This document shows positions 33,992 to 42,469 of a stretch of DNA of 64,000 nucleotides, in pieces. The position numbers and the translations under genes are program-made. Numbering within the stretch: the first letter of the stretch is position 1; every line of letters begins with the position of its first letter. A model generated the notes under the pieces. The model had not been told where the DNA came from, did no database searches, and saw nothing but the letters and a program-made list of their open reading frames with translations. The stretch is from Streptomyces xylophagus (GTDB taxonomy: Bacteria > Actinomycetota > Actinomycetes > Streptomycetales > Streptomycetaceae), in contig NZ_JNWO01000016.1 in assembly GCF_000716435.1 (NCBI RefSeq), positions 179,907 through 243,906 on the forward strand. The letters run 5' to 3'.

Positions 33992-34980
33992 TCGATGTCG
34001 ACACCTATGTGAAGGGCGTACTCGACGGCAAGCGGGCCCTGGTGGCCCGCGCCATCACCCTCGTCGAGTCGACCAAGCCCCAACACCGCTCCATGGCACA
34101 GGAGTTGCTGACCGAGCTCCTCCCGCACAGCGGCAAGGCGCGACGGATCGGCATCAGCGGGGTCCCGGGCGTGGGCAAGTCCACGTTCATCGACGCGTTC
34201 GGCACCCTGCTCACCTCACTCGGATTCCGGGTCGCGGTGCTGGCCGTGGACCCGTCGTCGACTCGCACGGGTGGTTCGATCCTCGGCGACAAGACCCGCA
34301 TGGAACGCCTGGCCGTGGACCCGGCGGCCTTCGTACGCCCCTCCCCGACGGCCGGCACGCTGGGCGGGGTCGCGAAGGCCACCCGGGAGTCGATCGTGGT
34401 GATGGAGGCGGCGGGCTACGACGTCGTACTCGTCGAGACGGTAGGCGTAGGCCAGTCGGAAACGGCGGTCGCCAACATGGTCGACTCCTTCCTCCTGTTG
34501 ACCCTGGCCCGCACCGGCGACCAGTTGCAGGGCATCAAGAAGGGCGTCCTGGAGTTGGCGGACGTGATCGCGGTCAACAAGGCGGACGGCCCGCATGAGC
34601 GCGATGCGAAGAGCGCGGCGCGCGAACTGGCAGGCGCGCTGAGGCTGATGCATCCGGTCGACGCCGCCTGGACGCCGCCGGTGCTGAGTTGCAGCGCACG
34701 AGAGGGAACAGGCCTGGACACGGTCTGGGAACGCCTGGAACAACACCGGTCCCTGCTGGATTCCACCGGCCGCCTGGCTGCCAAGCGCAGCGAGCAGCAG
34801 GTGGATTGGACATGGACGATGGTCCGCGACGACCTCCTGGGCCGCCTGCACTCGGATCCGACGGTACGCGCGCTGGCTCCGACCCTCGAACGCCAGGTAC
34901 GAGAGGGCGAGTTGACAGCAACCTTGGCGGCAGAGGAAATCCTCCGAGCCTTCGAATCCCGGGGACCCCAACCCACCTAG
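33988..34980 (+). CDS. meaB: Methylmalonyl-CoA mutase-associated GTPase MeaB
   Basis: A 330-residue G3E GTPase that gates adenosylcobalamin loading and protects the mutase. Walker A is [10 protein letters not shown] near 53-62; [18 protein letters not shown] is the MeaB switch region; the base-specificity motif is NKAD. GTG at 33988 overlaps the mutB stop. Residues ESTKPQHR near the N-terminus are the usual MeaB entry. It completes the mutAB-meaB unit. Confidence 0.95.
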   Translation: MIDVDTYVKGVLDGKRALVARAITLVESTKPQHRSMAQELLTELLPHSGKARRIGISGVPGVGKSTFIDAFGTLLTSLGFRVAVLAVDPSSTRTGGSILGDKTRMERLAVDPAAFVRPSPTAGTLGGVAKATRESIVVMEAAGYDVVLVETVGVGQSETAVANMVDSFLLLTLARTGDQLQGIKKGVLELADVIAVNKADGPHERDAKSAARELAGALRLMHPVDAAWTPPVLSCSAREGTGLDTVWERLEQHRSLLDSTGRLAAKRSEQQVDWTWTMVRDDLLGRLHSDPTVRALAPTLERQVREGELTATLAAEEILRAFESRGPQPT

Positions 34981-35043
34981 GGGTGCGGGGCTGTATCGAT
35001 TTGCGGCTCCGCCGCGTGGGCGCGCCCAGCCCCCACCGGCGGA
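34979..35043 (+). repeat. Intergenic Streptomyces-type repeat, copy 1
   Basis: GC-rich element with internal palindrome GCGGCTCCGCCGC, ending in CAGCCCCCACCGG. It overlaps the meaB stop codon. An inverted near copy lies at 38468-38528. Similar elements are common between Streptomyces genes, from memory, and may act as transcription terminators. Confidence 0.75.
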
Positions 35044-35065
35044 AAGCCAAAACTCAACCCACCCG

Positions 35066-35276
35066 CTACGCTGACCCTCGCAGCTGGTTCGCCCCGTCAG
35101 CCAGACGGACGCGTCGCAAGAGGGAACCCGGTGAAACTCCGGGACTGCCCCGCAGCGGTAAGCAGGAACGACCGCCGTCATACGCACTGGGCCCACAACA
35201 GGACCTGGGAAGCGACGGCCAGTAGGTGTCCCCCGGTTCAACAGGGGACGTGCCCGCAAGTCCGAAGACCTGCCAA
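35066..35276 (+). promoter_or_regulatory. Cobalamin (AdoCbl) riboswitch before metE
   Basis: A TACGCT -10-like box at 35066-35071 precedes the aptamer. Conserved aptamer parts are GGGAACCCGGTGAAACTCC (35122-35140), GGGACTGCCCCGCAGCGGTAAGC (35141-35163) with the B12-box-like core, and the closing arm CCGAAGACCTGCC ending at 35274, which pairs with CAGCTGGTT at 35081. About 160 bases follow to the metE GTG and can hold the expression platform. When B12 is ample the switch should repress the B12-independent enzyme. Confidence 0.93.
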
Positions 35277-35434
35277 CTGCCCACGTACGGAAGAAGATCC
35301 CGTACGCGGAATCCCGGTGACCTCGTGGGCGGGTCGGCGTACATACCGGCGGTCACCATCCCCGGCATGACGAACCTTCGCGCTCTCGACCCGCAACCGG
35401 GATCTCAGGGAGACATCTCGCGAAGGAGAGTTCC

Positions 35435-37753
35435 GTGACAACAAAGCCCGCAGCCGCGGCAGCACGGCCCACCGTGTACGGCTACCCCCGTCAGGGCCAG
35501 AGCCGGGAACTGAAGAAGGCGATCGAGGGCTACTGGAAGGGCCGCGTCGACGCCGACACCCTCCGGACCACCGCCGCCGACCTGCGCCGCACCAACTGGC
35601 GGCAACTGACGGACGCCGGCATCCACGAGGTACCGACCGGCGACTTCTCGTACTACGACCACGTCCTGGACACCACCGTCATGGTCGGCGCCATCCCCGA
35701 ACGCCACCGCACCGCCGTCGAACTCGACGCCCTGGACGGCTACTTCGCGATGGCACGCGGCACGCAGCACGTGGCGCCACTGGAGATGACGAAGTGGTTC
35801 GACACCAACTACCACTACCTGGTCCCCGAGTTGGGCCCGGACACCGTCTTCACCACCGACTCGACCAAGCAGGTGGCGGAACTGCGGGAAGCCCTCGCCC
35901 TCGGTCTGAGCCCACGCCCGGTGCTGGTCGGCCCAGTCACCTACCTCCTGCTCGCCAAGCCCGCACCCGGCGTCTCCGCGGACTTCGATCCGCTGACTCT
36001 CCTTGACCGGCTGCTGCCCGTGTACGCCGAGGTCCTCGCCGACCTGCGCGCGGCGGGCGCGGAGTGGGTGCAACTCGACGAGCCCGCCCTGGTCCAGGAC
36101 CGCACCCCGGCCGAACTGAGCGCCACCACCCGCGCCTACCGCGATCTCGGCGCCCTCACCGACCGGCCGAAGCTCCTGATCGCCTCCTACTTCGACCGGC
36201 TCGGCGACGCACTGCCGGTACTGGCCAAGGCACCCGTGGAGGGCCTCGCGCTCGACTTCACCGAGTCCGCCGCCGCCAACCTGGACGCCCTGGCGGCGGT
36301 AGGCGGTCTACCCGGCAAGCGGCTGATCGCCGGTGTGGTCAACGGCCGCAACATCTGGGTCAACGACCTCACCAAGTCCATTGCCACACTGGGCACGTTG
36401 CTCGGTCTTGCCGACCGCGTCGACGTGACCGCCTCCTGCTCGCTGCTGCACGTTCCGCTCGACGCGTCCGCCGAGCGGGACATCGAGCCGCAGATCCTGC
36501 GCTGGCTCGCGTTCGCCCGCCAGAAGACGAACGAGATCGTCACGCTCGCCAAGGGTCTGTCCCAGGGCACCGACACCATCGCCGCCGAACTCGCCGCCAA
36601 CCGTGCCGACTTGGCCTCCCGTACCGGCTCGCCCCTCACCCGCGACCCCGCCGTAAGGGAACGCGCCGCAGCCGTCACGGAGGCCGACGCCCGCCGTACC
36701 CAGCCGTACGAGAACCGGGCCGCCGCGCAGCGCGCGCACCTCGGTCTGCCGCCGCTGCCGACCACCACCATCGGCTCGTTCCCGCAGACCGCCGAACTGC
36801 GCACCGCACGGGCCGACTTGCGGGCGCGGCGGATCGACACCGCCGGGTACGAGGAGCGCATCAGGGCCGAGATCCAGGAGGTGATCTCCTTCCAGGAGAA
36901 GACCGGCCTGGACGTCCTCGTGCACGGTGAGCCCGAACGCAACGACATGGTCCAGTACTTCGCCGAGCAGCTGACGGGCTACCTCGCCACGCAGCACGGC
37001 TGGGTCCAGTCCTACGGCACCCGTTACGTCCGCCCGCCGATCCTGGCCGGCGACATCTCCCGCCCGGAACCGATGACGGTGCGCTGGACGACGTACGCCC
37101 AGTCGCTCACCTCGCGGCCGGTCAAGGGCATGCTCACGGGGCCGGTCACCATGCTCGCCTGGTCCTTCGTCCGTGACGACCAGCCGCTCGGCGACACGGC
37201 CCGGCAGGTCGCGCTCGCCCTGCGCGACGAGGTCAACGACCTTGAGGCGGCCGGGACTTCGGTCATCCAGGTCGACGAACCCGCCCTGCGCGAGACCCTC
37301 CCCCTGCGCACGGCGGACCGGGAGGACTACCTCACCTGGGCCACGGAGTCGTTTCGACTCACCGCCGGCGGGGTGCGGCCGGAGACCCAGGTCCACACGC
37401 ACATGTGCTACGCCGAGTTCGGTGACATCGTCCAGACCATCGACGACCTCGACGCGGACGTCATCAGCCTGGAGGCGGCCCGCTCGCACATGCAGGTGGC
37501 CCGGGAACTGGCCGAGCACGGTTATCCGCGCGAGGCCGGGCCCGGTGTGTACGACATCCACTCCCCCCGTGTGCCGAGCGCGGACGAGGCTGCGGCCCTG
37601 CTGCGCAAGGGACTTGAGGCCATCCCCGCGGAGCGGTTGTGGGTCAACCCGGACTGCGGTCTGAAGACCCGCGGCTGGCCCGAGACCCGGGCGTCCCTGG
37701 AGAACCTGGTCGCCGCGGCCCGTACGGTCCGCACGGAGCTGGCCGGTTCCTGA
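35435..37753 (+). CDS. metE: Cobalamin-independent methionine synthase
   Basis: A 772-residue enzyme that methylates homocysteine from methyltetrahydrofolate polyglutamate, with zinc. Both barrels are present: the N-terminal half begins YGYPRQGQSRELKKAIEGYW, the catalytic half begins LPPLPTTTIGSFPQT. Zinc ligands are seen in HTHMCYAEF (His, Cys), an acidic residue downstream, and the later Cys in NPDCGLKTRGW. GTG at 35435 has AAGGAG six bases before it. It lies behind a cobalamin riboswitch and before a strong terminator, so is monocistronic. It allows methionine synthesis when B12 is scarce. Confidence 0.97.
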   Translation: MTTKPAAAAARPTVYGYPRQGQSRELKKAIEGYWKGRVDADTLRTTAADLRRTNWRQLTDAGIHEVPTGDFSYYDHVLDTTVMVGAIPERHRTAVELDALDGYFAMARGTQHVAPLEMTKWFDTNYHYLVPELGPDTVFTTDSTKQVAELREALALGLSPRPVLVGPVTYLLLAKPAPGVSADFDPLTLLDRLLPVYAEVLADLRAAGAEWVQLDEPALVQDRTPAELSATTRAYRDLGALTDRPKLLIASYFDRLGDALPVLAKAPVEGLALDFTESAAANLDALAAVGGLPGKRLIAGVVNGRNIWVNDLTKSIATLGTLLGLADRVDVTASCSLLHVPLDASAERDIEPQILRWLAFARQKTNEIVTLAKGLSQGTDTIAAELAANRADLASRTGSPLTRDPAVRERAAAVTEADARRTQPYENRAAAQRAHLGLPPLPTTTIGSFPQTAELRTARADLRARRIDTAGYEERIRAEIQEVISFQEKTGLDVLVHGEPERNDMVQYFAEQLTGYLATQHGWVQSYGTRYVRPPILAGDISRPEPMTVRWTTYAQSLTSRPVKGMLTGPVTMLAWSFVRDDQPLGDTARQVALALRDEVNDLEAAGTSVIQVDEPALRETLPLRTADREDYLTWATESFRLTAGGVRPETQVHTHMCYAEFGDIVQTIDDLDADVISLEAARSHMQVARELAEHGYPREAGPGVYDIHSPRVPSADEAAALLRKGLEAIPAERLWVNPDCGLKTRGWPETRASLENLVAAARTVRTELAGS

Positions 37754-37758
37754 CCGGA

Positions 37759-37799
37759 CGGCGGGGCGGCCGGAGGACACCCTCCCGGCCGCCCCGCCG
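37759..37799 (+). terminator. Strong terminator after metE
   Basis: A perfect 15-bp GC stem (37759-37773 with 37785-37799) and an 11-base loop, six bases after the metE stop. Confidence 0.85.
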
Positions 37800-37852
37800 T
37801 GCCGTGCGCGCGAGACGATGTCCACCACAGCCCGGACAACTGGAGCGACCAC

Positions 37853-38431
37853 GTGACCAGCCGCATCACCCTGATCTCGCCGGCGATGAACCAGTCCCTG
37901 CGGGAGACCCGGTTCGACGACGACGGCCCGCTCGACGCAAACGGTACGGCCCGCGCCGAGGCCGCCGCGGGGTCGCTCCGCTCGGCTGACCGGGTGCTGG
38001 TCTCGCCCAGCGTGCGGTGCGGTGAGACGGCGTCCGCGCTGGGCCTCGCGGCCGTGGCGGAGCCGGAGTTGGCGGGGCTGGACATGGGGCGTTGGCGGGG
38101 GCTGACCCTCGACGAGGTGATGGCGCGGGAGCCCGACGCGGTGATGGCCTGGCTGACGGATCCGGATGCGGCGCCCCACGGCGGGGAGTCGGTGCGGGCG
38201 CTGTGCGAGCGAGCGGTGCGGTGGCTGGAGGCCGCGGCCGGGTTCGAGGGCAGGACCCTCGCCGTGGTCGAGCAGGAGTTCGTACGGGCCGTTGCGGTCA
38301 CGGTCCTCGACGCGCCCGGGCCCGCGTTCTGGCGGCTCGACGTGGCCCCGCTCACCGCGACCGATCTCAGCGGACGGTCCGGGCGATGGAATCTGCGGCT
38401 CGGGCGGGAACTGGGGGGCGAGGACCGCTAG
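37853..38431 (+). CDS. Histidine-phosphatase-like protein lacking catalytic histidines
   Basis: A 192-residue protein with the phosphoglycerate-mutase/CobC fold pattern: a first strand at residue 5, SLRETRFDDDGPLDANGTARAEAAA, then VLVSPSVRCGETASAL, GLDMGRWRGLTLDEV and GGESVRALCERAVRWL. The RHG triad that normally carries the catalytic His is replaced by SPAMN, and the late histidine of VxxxHGG is replaced by VEQEFVRA. It is therefore probably not a phosphatase, unless another residue substitutes. Relatives near cobalamin genes in Streptomyces look similar from memory. GTG at 37853 has GGAG seven bases before it. It stands between metE and an intergenic repeat. Confidence 0.78.
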   Translation: MTSRITLISPAMNQSLRETRFDDDGPLDANGTARAEAAAGSLRSADRVLVSPSVRCGETASALGLAAVAEPELAGLDMGRWRGLTLDEVMAREPDAVMAWLTDPDAAPHGGESVRALCERAVRWLEAAAGFEGRTLAVVEQEFVRAVAVTVLDAPGPAFWRLDVAPLTATDLSGRSGRWNLRLGRELGGEDR

Positions 38432-38467
38432 GCGCTCCGCTGGATCTGCGGTTCCCTGTCTGCGGGT

Positions 38468-38528
38468 TGGTGGGGGCTGGTCGCGCCCACGCGGCGGAGC
38501 CGCATATCGACACAGCCTCGCGCCCCTA
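38468..38528 (-). repeat. Intergenic repeat, copy 2 (inverted)
   Basis: Reverse complement of the element at 34979-35043, with the same GCGGCTCCGCCGC core and flanking GTGTCGATATGCGG and GACCAGCCCCCACC. The pair flanks metE and the phosphatase-like gene as inverted repeats about 3.4 kb apart. Confidence 0.75.
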
Positions 38529-38550
38529 TAGGGCGCTGCACCATCGCCGG

Positions 38551-38582
38551 CTATACACGCCGTATATACTCGCTGTGTATAG
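38551..38582. promoter_or_regulatory. Nested AT-rich palindrome, probable operator
   Basis: CTATACAC (38551-38558) and GTGTATAG (38575-38582) form a perfect dyad; a perfect GTATATAC palindrome (38562-38569) sits between them, its centre one base off. It ends seven bases before the deacetylase ATG, so a bound repressor would cover the start region. A GntR-type or other palindrome-binding repressor is likely. Confidence 0.6.
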
Positions 38583-38589
38583 TCCCGGC

Positions 38590-39390
38590 ATGCCATCTCT
38601 GACTGCTCTGCGTAAGAAGAGGAAAAGAACCCCGGCCGGGTTGCGTGCCGTCGGCATGTTTGTCGTGGCCGCGTCGCTGGCCCTGGCCTTGGGCGGCTGC
38701 ACCGAGCTCGACACGACCGCGCCGGCCGCCGCGCGCGCCGAGGGCGCCTCGGCCACCGCGCAGGCCCGTTTCGGGACGGTCGACTGCCGGGAGGTGAAGT
38801 GCATCGCGCTGACCTTCGACGCCGGGCCGAGCGAGAACTCGGCGCGACTGCTCGACATCCTGAAGGAGAAGCAGGTCCCGGCGACCTTCTTCCTGCTCGG
38901 CAAGCGGCACATCGAGAAGTACCCGGAGCTGGCCGCGCGCATGGCCGCCGAGGGTCACGAGGTGGCCAGTCACACCTGGGACCACAAGATCCTGACCCGA
39001 ATATCGCCCGCGCAGATACGCGACGAACTGGAACGCACGGACGACGCGATACAGCGGATAACCGGGAAGCGGCCGACGCTGATGCGTCCGCCGCAGGGCC
39101 GCACCGACGACACCGTGCACAGGATCTGCCGTGAACTGGGCCTCTCGGAGATCCTGTGGAGCGTGACCGCCAAGGACTACGCCACCACCGACTCCGCACT
39201 GATCACCAAGCGCGTCCTCGCCCAGGCCACCCGCGACGGCATCATCCTGCTGCACGACCTCTACCAGGGCACCGTGCCCGCCGTCCCCGGCATCATCGAC
39301 GCGCTGAAGGAGCGCGGGTACGTGTTCGTGACCGTGCCCCAGCTGCTGGCGCCCGGGAAGGCGGAGCCGGGAAAGGTGTACCGGCCCTGA
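38590..39390 (+). CDS. Polysaccharide deacetylase (NodB homology) lipoprotein
   Basis: A 266-residue exported carbohydrate esterase 4 enzyme. A basic N-terminus and hydrophobic helix end in LALGGC (Cys near 37), a lipobox. The NodB domain shows TFDAGP (the catalytic Asp is in place, the metal Asp position is Ala, versus TFDDGP), HTWDH with the metal His pair, RPPQGRT and a late LLHD. With Ala in place of the second Asp the metal site is weakened: either inactive or an altered enzyme. The ATG at 38590 is unclear for ribosome binding, because the palindrome occupies the leader; a leaderless start is possible. It acts outside the cell, likely on chitin or peptidoglycan. Confidence 0.87.
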   Translation: MPSLTALRKKRKRTPAGLRAVGMFVVAASLALALGGCTELDTTAPAAARAEGASATAQARFGTVDCREVKCIALTFDAGPSENSARLLDILKEKQVPATFFLLGKRHIEKYPELAARMAAEGHEVASHTWDHKILTRISPAQIRDELERTDDAIQRITGKRPTLMRPPQGRTDDTVHRICRELGLSEILWSVTAKDYATTDSALITKRVLAQATRDGIILLHDLYQGTVPAVPGIIDALKERGYVFVTVPQLLAPGKAEPGKVYRP

Positions 39391-39418
39391 GTCACCCGGC
39401 TCAACAGGCCTGCCCTTG

Positions 39419-40672
39419 TCACCAGTTCAGGTGGAGGGCGTACGGGGAACGGTGGATCATCGTCGGCCGCATGGTGACCGGACGATCCTCCGCCAGCCGC
39501 AGGCCGGGCAGGCGGCGGGTCAACTCCTCCAGGGTGAGCCGGAGTTGCTCGCGGGCGAGCTGGGAGCCCGGGCAGCTGTGCACGCCGAAGCCGAAGGCGA
39601 GGTGACGGCTCGGAGTGCGGGTGATGTCGAAGGTGTCGGCACGTGCGTACCGCGTCTCGTCCCGGTTGGCGGCGCCGAAGGCGATGAACAGCGTTGCCCC
39701 GGCGGGAAGTTCGGTGCCCGCGAGCGTGACGGGCCGGGTGGTGATCCTGCGGAAGCCCTGCAGCGCGGTGTCGTAGCGGGCCGCCTCCTCGATCGCCGCG
39801 GGGATGCGCTCGGGCTCGGCACACAGCAGCTCCCACTGACCCGGGTGACGGAGCAGATGCAGGACAGTAGTGCCGATGAGCGCGGTGGTGGTGAGGTGAC
39901 CGGCGATGAGCAAGTTCTGGAGGTGGGCGACGAGTTGGTGCCGATGCTCCAGGGTCAGGTCGCCGTCGGTGACCGAGGTGATCAGTTCCGTGCAGAGGTC
40001 CTGGCGGGGTTGTGCGTGCCGCTCCTGCACGAGGCGGTCCAGGGTCTGCTGCATCGCGACGACGTCCTCGGCCGCGGCGATCTGCTCGTCCTCCTCCAGG
40101 GGGCGGAAGAGCAACTCCTCGGCGCGGTGGCCGCCGTGGACGACCCCGGGCACATCGGCGGGGTCGAGGCCGACGATCCTGCCGATGACCTCGCCGGGGA
40201 GCCGCTTGGCGTACGCCGACATCAGCTCGACGTGCCCGTCCTTGGCGAACGTGTCGACGAGGGCGGCGGCGCGCTCGGCGGCGTAGGGCAGGACGGCCGT
40301 GACGCGGGCCGGTGAGAGGCCGCGGACGATGGGTGCGCGCAGTTGCTGGTGTTGTGCGCCGTCCGCGGTGACGACGACGGGCCGCCCGCCGAAGCCGCCG
40401 CCGAGGACGGCGAGCGCGGCGGGCGACGGCAGCACGTCGGGCAACAGAGCCACCGCCGAGGAGAAGTCCTCGGGGCGGCGCAGGACTTCGCGTACGTCGG
40501 CGTCCCGGGCGACCAGCCAGGCGTCGAGTTCGGCGAGGCGGGTGAGCCCCTCGATCTGCCGCACCCGGGTGTAGAGCGGGTACGGGTCGCGCTGCAACTC
40601 GTCGAGCCTGGCGTGCAGTTCGCGGTCCACGGGACGCCCTTCGGCCGGTGGTGCGGTGCGGGTCGGGCTCAT
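39419..40672 (-). CDS. Cytochrome P450 (second), altered I-helix
   Basis: A 417-residue P450 with haem loop FGFGVHSCPG (Cys about 367) and K-helix ExxR in EEAARYD. The I-helix reads AGHLTTT: the conserved acidic residue (AGxE/DT) is Leu, while the Thr is kept, so proton delivery may be changed. The ATG at 40672 has no obvious ribosome site. It follows the DUF2278 gene by 45 bp on the same strand, so co-transcription is possible, but a joint pathway is not evident. No ferredoxin is nearby. Confidence 0.92.
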   Translation of the reverse strand: MSPTRTAPPAEGRPVDRELHARLDELQRDPYPLYTRVRQIEGLTRLAELDAWLVARDADVREVLRRPEDFSSAVALLPDVLPSPAALAVLGGGFGGRPVVVTADGAQHQQLRAPIVRGLSPARVTAVLPYAAERAAALVDTFAKDGHVELMSAYAKRLPGEVIGRIVGLDPADVPGVVHGGHRAEELLFRPLEEDEQIAAAEDVVAMQQTLDRLVQERHAQPRQDLCTELITSVTDGDLTLEHRHQLVAHLQNLLIAGHLTTTALIGTTVLHLLRHPGQWELLCAEPERIPAAIEEAARYDTALQGFRRITTRPVTLAGTELPAGATLFIAFGAANRDETRYARADTFDITRTPSRHLAFGFGVHSCPGSQLAREQLRLTLEELTRRLPGLRLAEDRPVTMRPTMIHRSPYALHLNW

Positions 40673-40717
40673 GGTGCCGTACGCGCACGCGGTTCGGAAG
40701 GGAGGTTCCGGGCAGGG

Positions 40718-41728
40718 TCAGAACACGACGGTCCAGCCCTCCCGTGCGGCCTGCTCGGCGGTGTACGAGACGCCGTGCACCTTCAGGCCGCCCGCGTCGA
40801 GGAGGGTGATCTCGCCGCCCTTGTTGCCGAGTTGGACGCCGTCGGTGAGCGGGACGAGCAGGGTGGCGCCCGGGGCGAGAGTGCCGGGCGGTACCGCGCA
40901 GGAGTGGCCCAGCTGGTCCCGGACGCGCCAGCCGGTCGGGTCGAGCGGATCGGGCGAGGCGTTGAGGAGGGTGACGCTCTCCGCCTCGGGCGCCGGGCCG
41001 CGAGGGTTGACCAGGGCCGCCACGATCCGGACGGGCTGTCCGCCGGGCTCGTTGCGCGAACCGTCGGTGCCTTCCAGGGTGTGGCCGGTGGTGTCGTCGG
41101 TGTGCCAGGACTGGCTCTGGAAGGCGAGGAAGATGCCGACCCAGCGCGACTGCGCCGGGAAGTGGATCAGGATGCCGCCGTCCTGCCAGACCCCGTCGTC
41201 GCCGCTGAAACGGCGGCTGTTGCCCTGGTTCATGTGGATGTCGTGGACGCCGTTGCCCGGTAGGAACCCGAACACCTTGTCCTTGACGGTGGGTTCGGGG
41301 CCGAAGCGCTCGCCGAAGACGTACAGCCGGGCGTCCGGGTCGTCGACCGCGCGTCGTACGTAGTGGTCGAGGAGGTCGGCGAGGTCGTTGTCGGGGCCGC
41401 TCGCGTCCGGCGGCAGGGTGCGCAGCTGCGCCGGGTCGAAGAGGTTGCCGCGCACGAAGTCGAGGTTCGGGCCGCCGGGTCCGGGCAGCAGGGTGTTCCA
41501 GCCGCTCGGGAGGCCCTCCAGCCGGGCCGTGACCGGGTGTTGGAAGTCCTCACTGACGAGGTAGAGCAGCTCGGAGGGCTTCTCCGCGGACAGGACGTTG
41601 ACGGCGGCTCGGAAGTGCGTTCCCGAGTCGTCCGTGAGATGGATCTGGTAGTGCGGTGTACCGGCGGCGCCCTCGCGCCTCGTGTCGACCGCCCGTGTGA
41701 TCAGTACGCCGTAGGCCTTCAGTGGCAT
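40718..41728 (-). CDS. DUF2278 (YukJ-like) protein with lamin-tail-like C-terminus
   Basis: A 336-residue protein. The N-terminal two-thirds (MPLKAYGVLITRAVDTRREG, then HYQIHLTD) matches DUF2278, with a HMNQGNSRRF.GDDGVWQDGGILIHFP block. The last 110 residues (ESVTLLNASPDPLDPTGWRVRDQLGHSCAVPPGTLAPGATLLVPLTDG) form a lamin-tail-type immunoglobulin-like domain. No signal peptide. Start ATG at 41728 with GGGGGAG nine bases upstream; the longer frame is not used. The enzyme activity of DUF2278 is not known to me; the HMNQG and HFP residues could form an active or metal site. Confidence 0.82.
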   Translation of the reverse strand: MPLKAYGVLITRAVDTRREGAAGTPHYQIHLTDDSGTHFRAAVNVLSAEKPSELLYLVSEDFQHPVTARLEGLPSGWNTLLPGPGGPNLDFVRGNLFDPAQLRTLPPDASGPDNDLADLLDHYVRRAVDDPDARLYVFGERFGPEPTVKDKVFGFLPGNGVHDIHMNQGNSRRFSGDDGVWQDGGILIHFPAQSRWVGIFLAFQSQSWHTDDTTGHTLEGTDGSRNEPGGQPVRIVAALVNPRGPAPEAESVTLLNASPDPLDPTGWRVRDQLGHSCAVPPGTLAPGATLLVPLTDGVQLGNKGGEITLLDAGGLKVHGVSYTAEQAAREGWTVVF

Positions 41729-41930
41729 GACGACCAACTCCCCCTGCGGGCAGGCGGGATGCCCGCCCATGGGACACAGCGTAGGGGGGAGGCGCCCGCT
41801 CCGGCCGGGGCGCGGGGAAACTGGGGGCGGCTGTCCGGTGTACATCTCCGGACCTATGAACCGCTAGGCCAAGGGTGTGAGCCACCGGCGAATTTACCGC
41901 CGATCAATAAGCGTTCTCTACGATCCCTAC

Positions 41931-42371
41931 ATGGTCAACTTCCGTCTCGAACGCACGGCACCGCTTCCCCTTGAGGAGGCGTGGCGCCGGTTGACGGAGT
42001 GGCCACGCCACGCCGATGTGGTCCCGCTGACCCGGGTCACCGTGGTCACTCCCCCGCCGACCGGCGAGGGCACGGTCTTCGTGGCCCGCTCGGGTCTCGG
42101 CCCGTTCGCCTTCGACGACCGCATGGAGGTCACCGTGTGGCGCCCGCCGTCGGACGACGAGCCGGGCCTCGTCCGGTTGGAGAAGCGCGGGCGGGTCGTC
42201 CTGGGCTGGGCGGAGATCGAGGTCCGGCCGGGGCCGGGGGGCCGTAGCCGCGTGGTCTGGGAGGAGGAGCTGCTGGTCCGCTTCCTGCCGCGCCTCTTCG
42301 ACGGGCCGCTGCGGTGGGCGGCACGGTCGATGTTCGGGCGGGCGGTGAACGGGCTGCTGAGGCGGTCGTAG
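41931..42371 (+). CDS. SRPBCC (START-like) family protein
   Basis: A 146-residue helix-grip protein, polyketide cyclase/START type: VNFRLERTAPLPLEEAWRRLTEWPRHADVVPLTRVTV begins the fold and ARSMFGRAVNGLLRRS ends it. Such proteins bind lipids or hydrophobic ligands. ATG at 41931 lies seven bases after TACGAT, a -10-like box, so the transcript may be leaderless. It is monocistronic, divergent from DUF2278, and followed by 15-bp tandem repeats. The ligand is unknown. Confidence 0.82.
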   Translation: MVNFRLERTAPLPLEEAWRRLTEWPRHADVVPLTRVTVVTPPPTGEGTVFVARSGLGPFAFDDRMEVTVWRPPSDDEPGLVRLEKRGRVVLGWAEIEVRPGPGGRSRVVWEEELLVRFLPRLFDGPLRWAARSMFGRAVNGLLRRS

Positions 42372-42379
42372 CGGAATCG

Positions 42380-42469
42380 GTCCTTACGACGTCCGTCCTT
42401 ATGACATCCGTCCCTACGACGCCCGCCCCTACGACGTCAGTCCTTGCGGAGTCAGTCCTTGCGGCCGGT
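42380..42469. repeat. Six imperfect 15-bp tandem repeats
   Basis: Units G(T/C)CC(T/C)TACGAC..C. repeat at 15-base steps from 42380 to 42469. The last two units diverge (TTGCGG) and code for the final residues of the LysE-type gene, whose stop is at 42452. The 15-base period (5 codons) suggests growth of the gene end by replication slippage. Confidence 0.7.

Noticed and set aside
36308..39199. 963-codon minus-strand frame across metE
   Set aside because: Antisense to two well-supported genes and a riboswitch-controlled metE.
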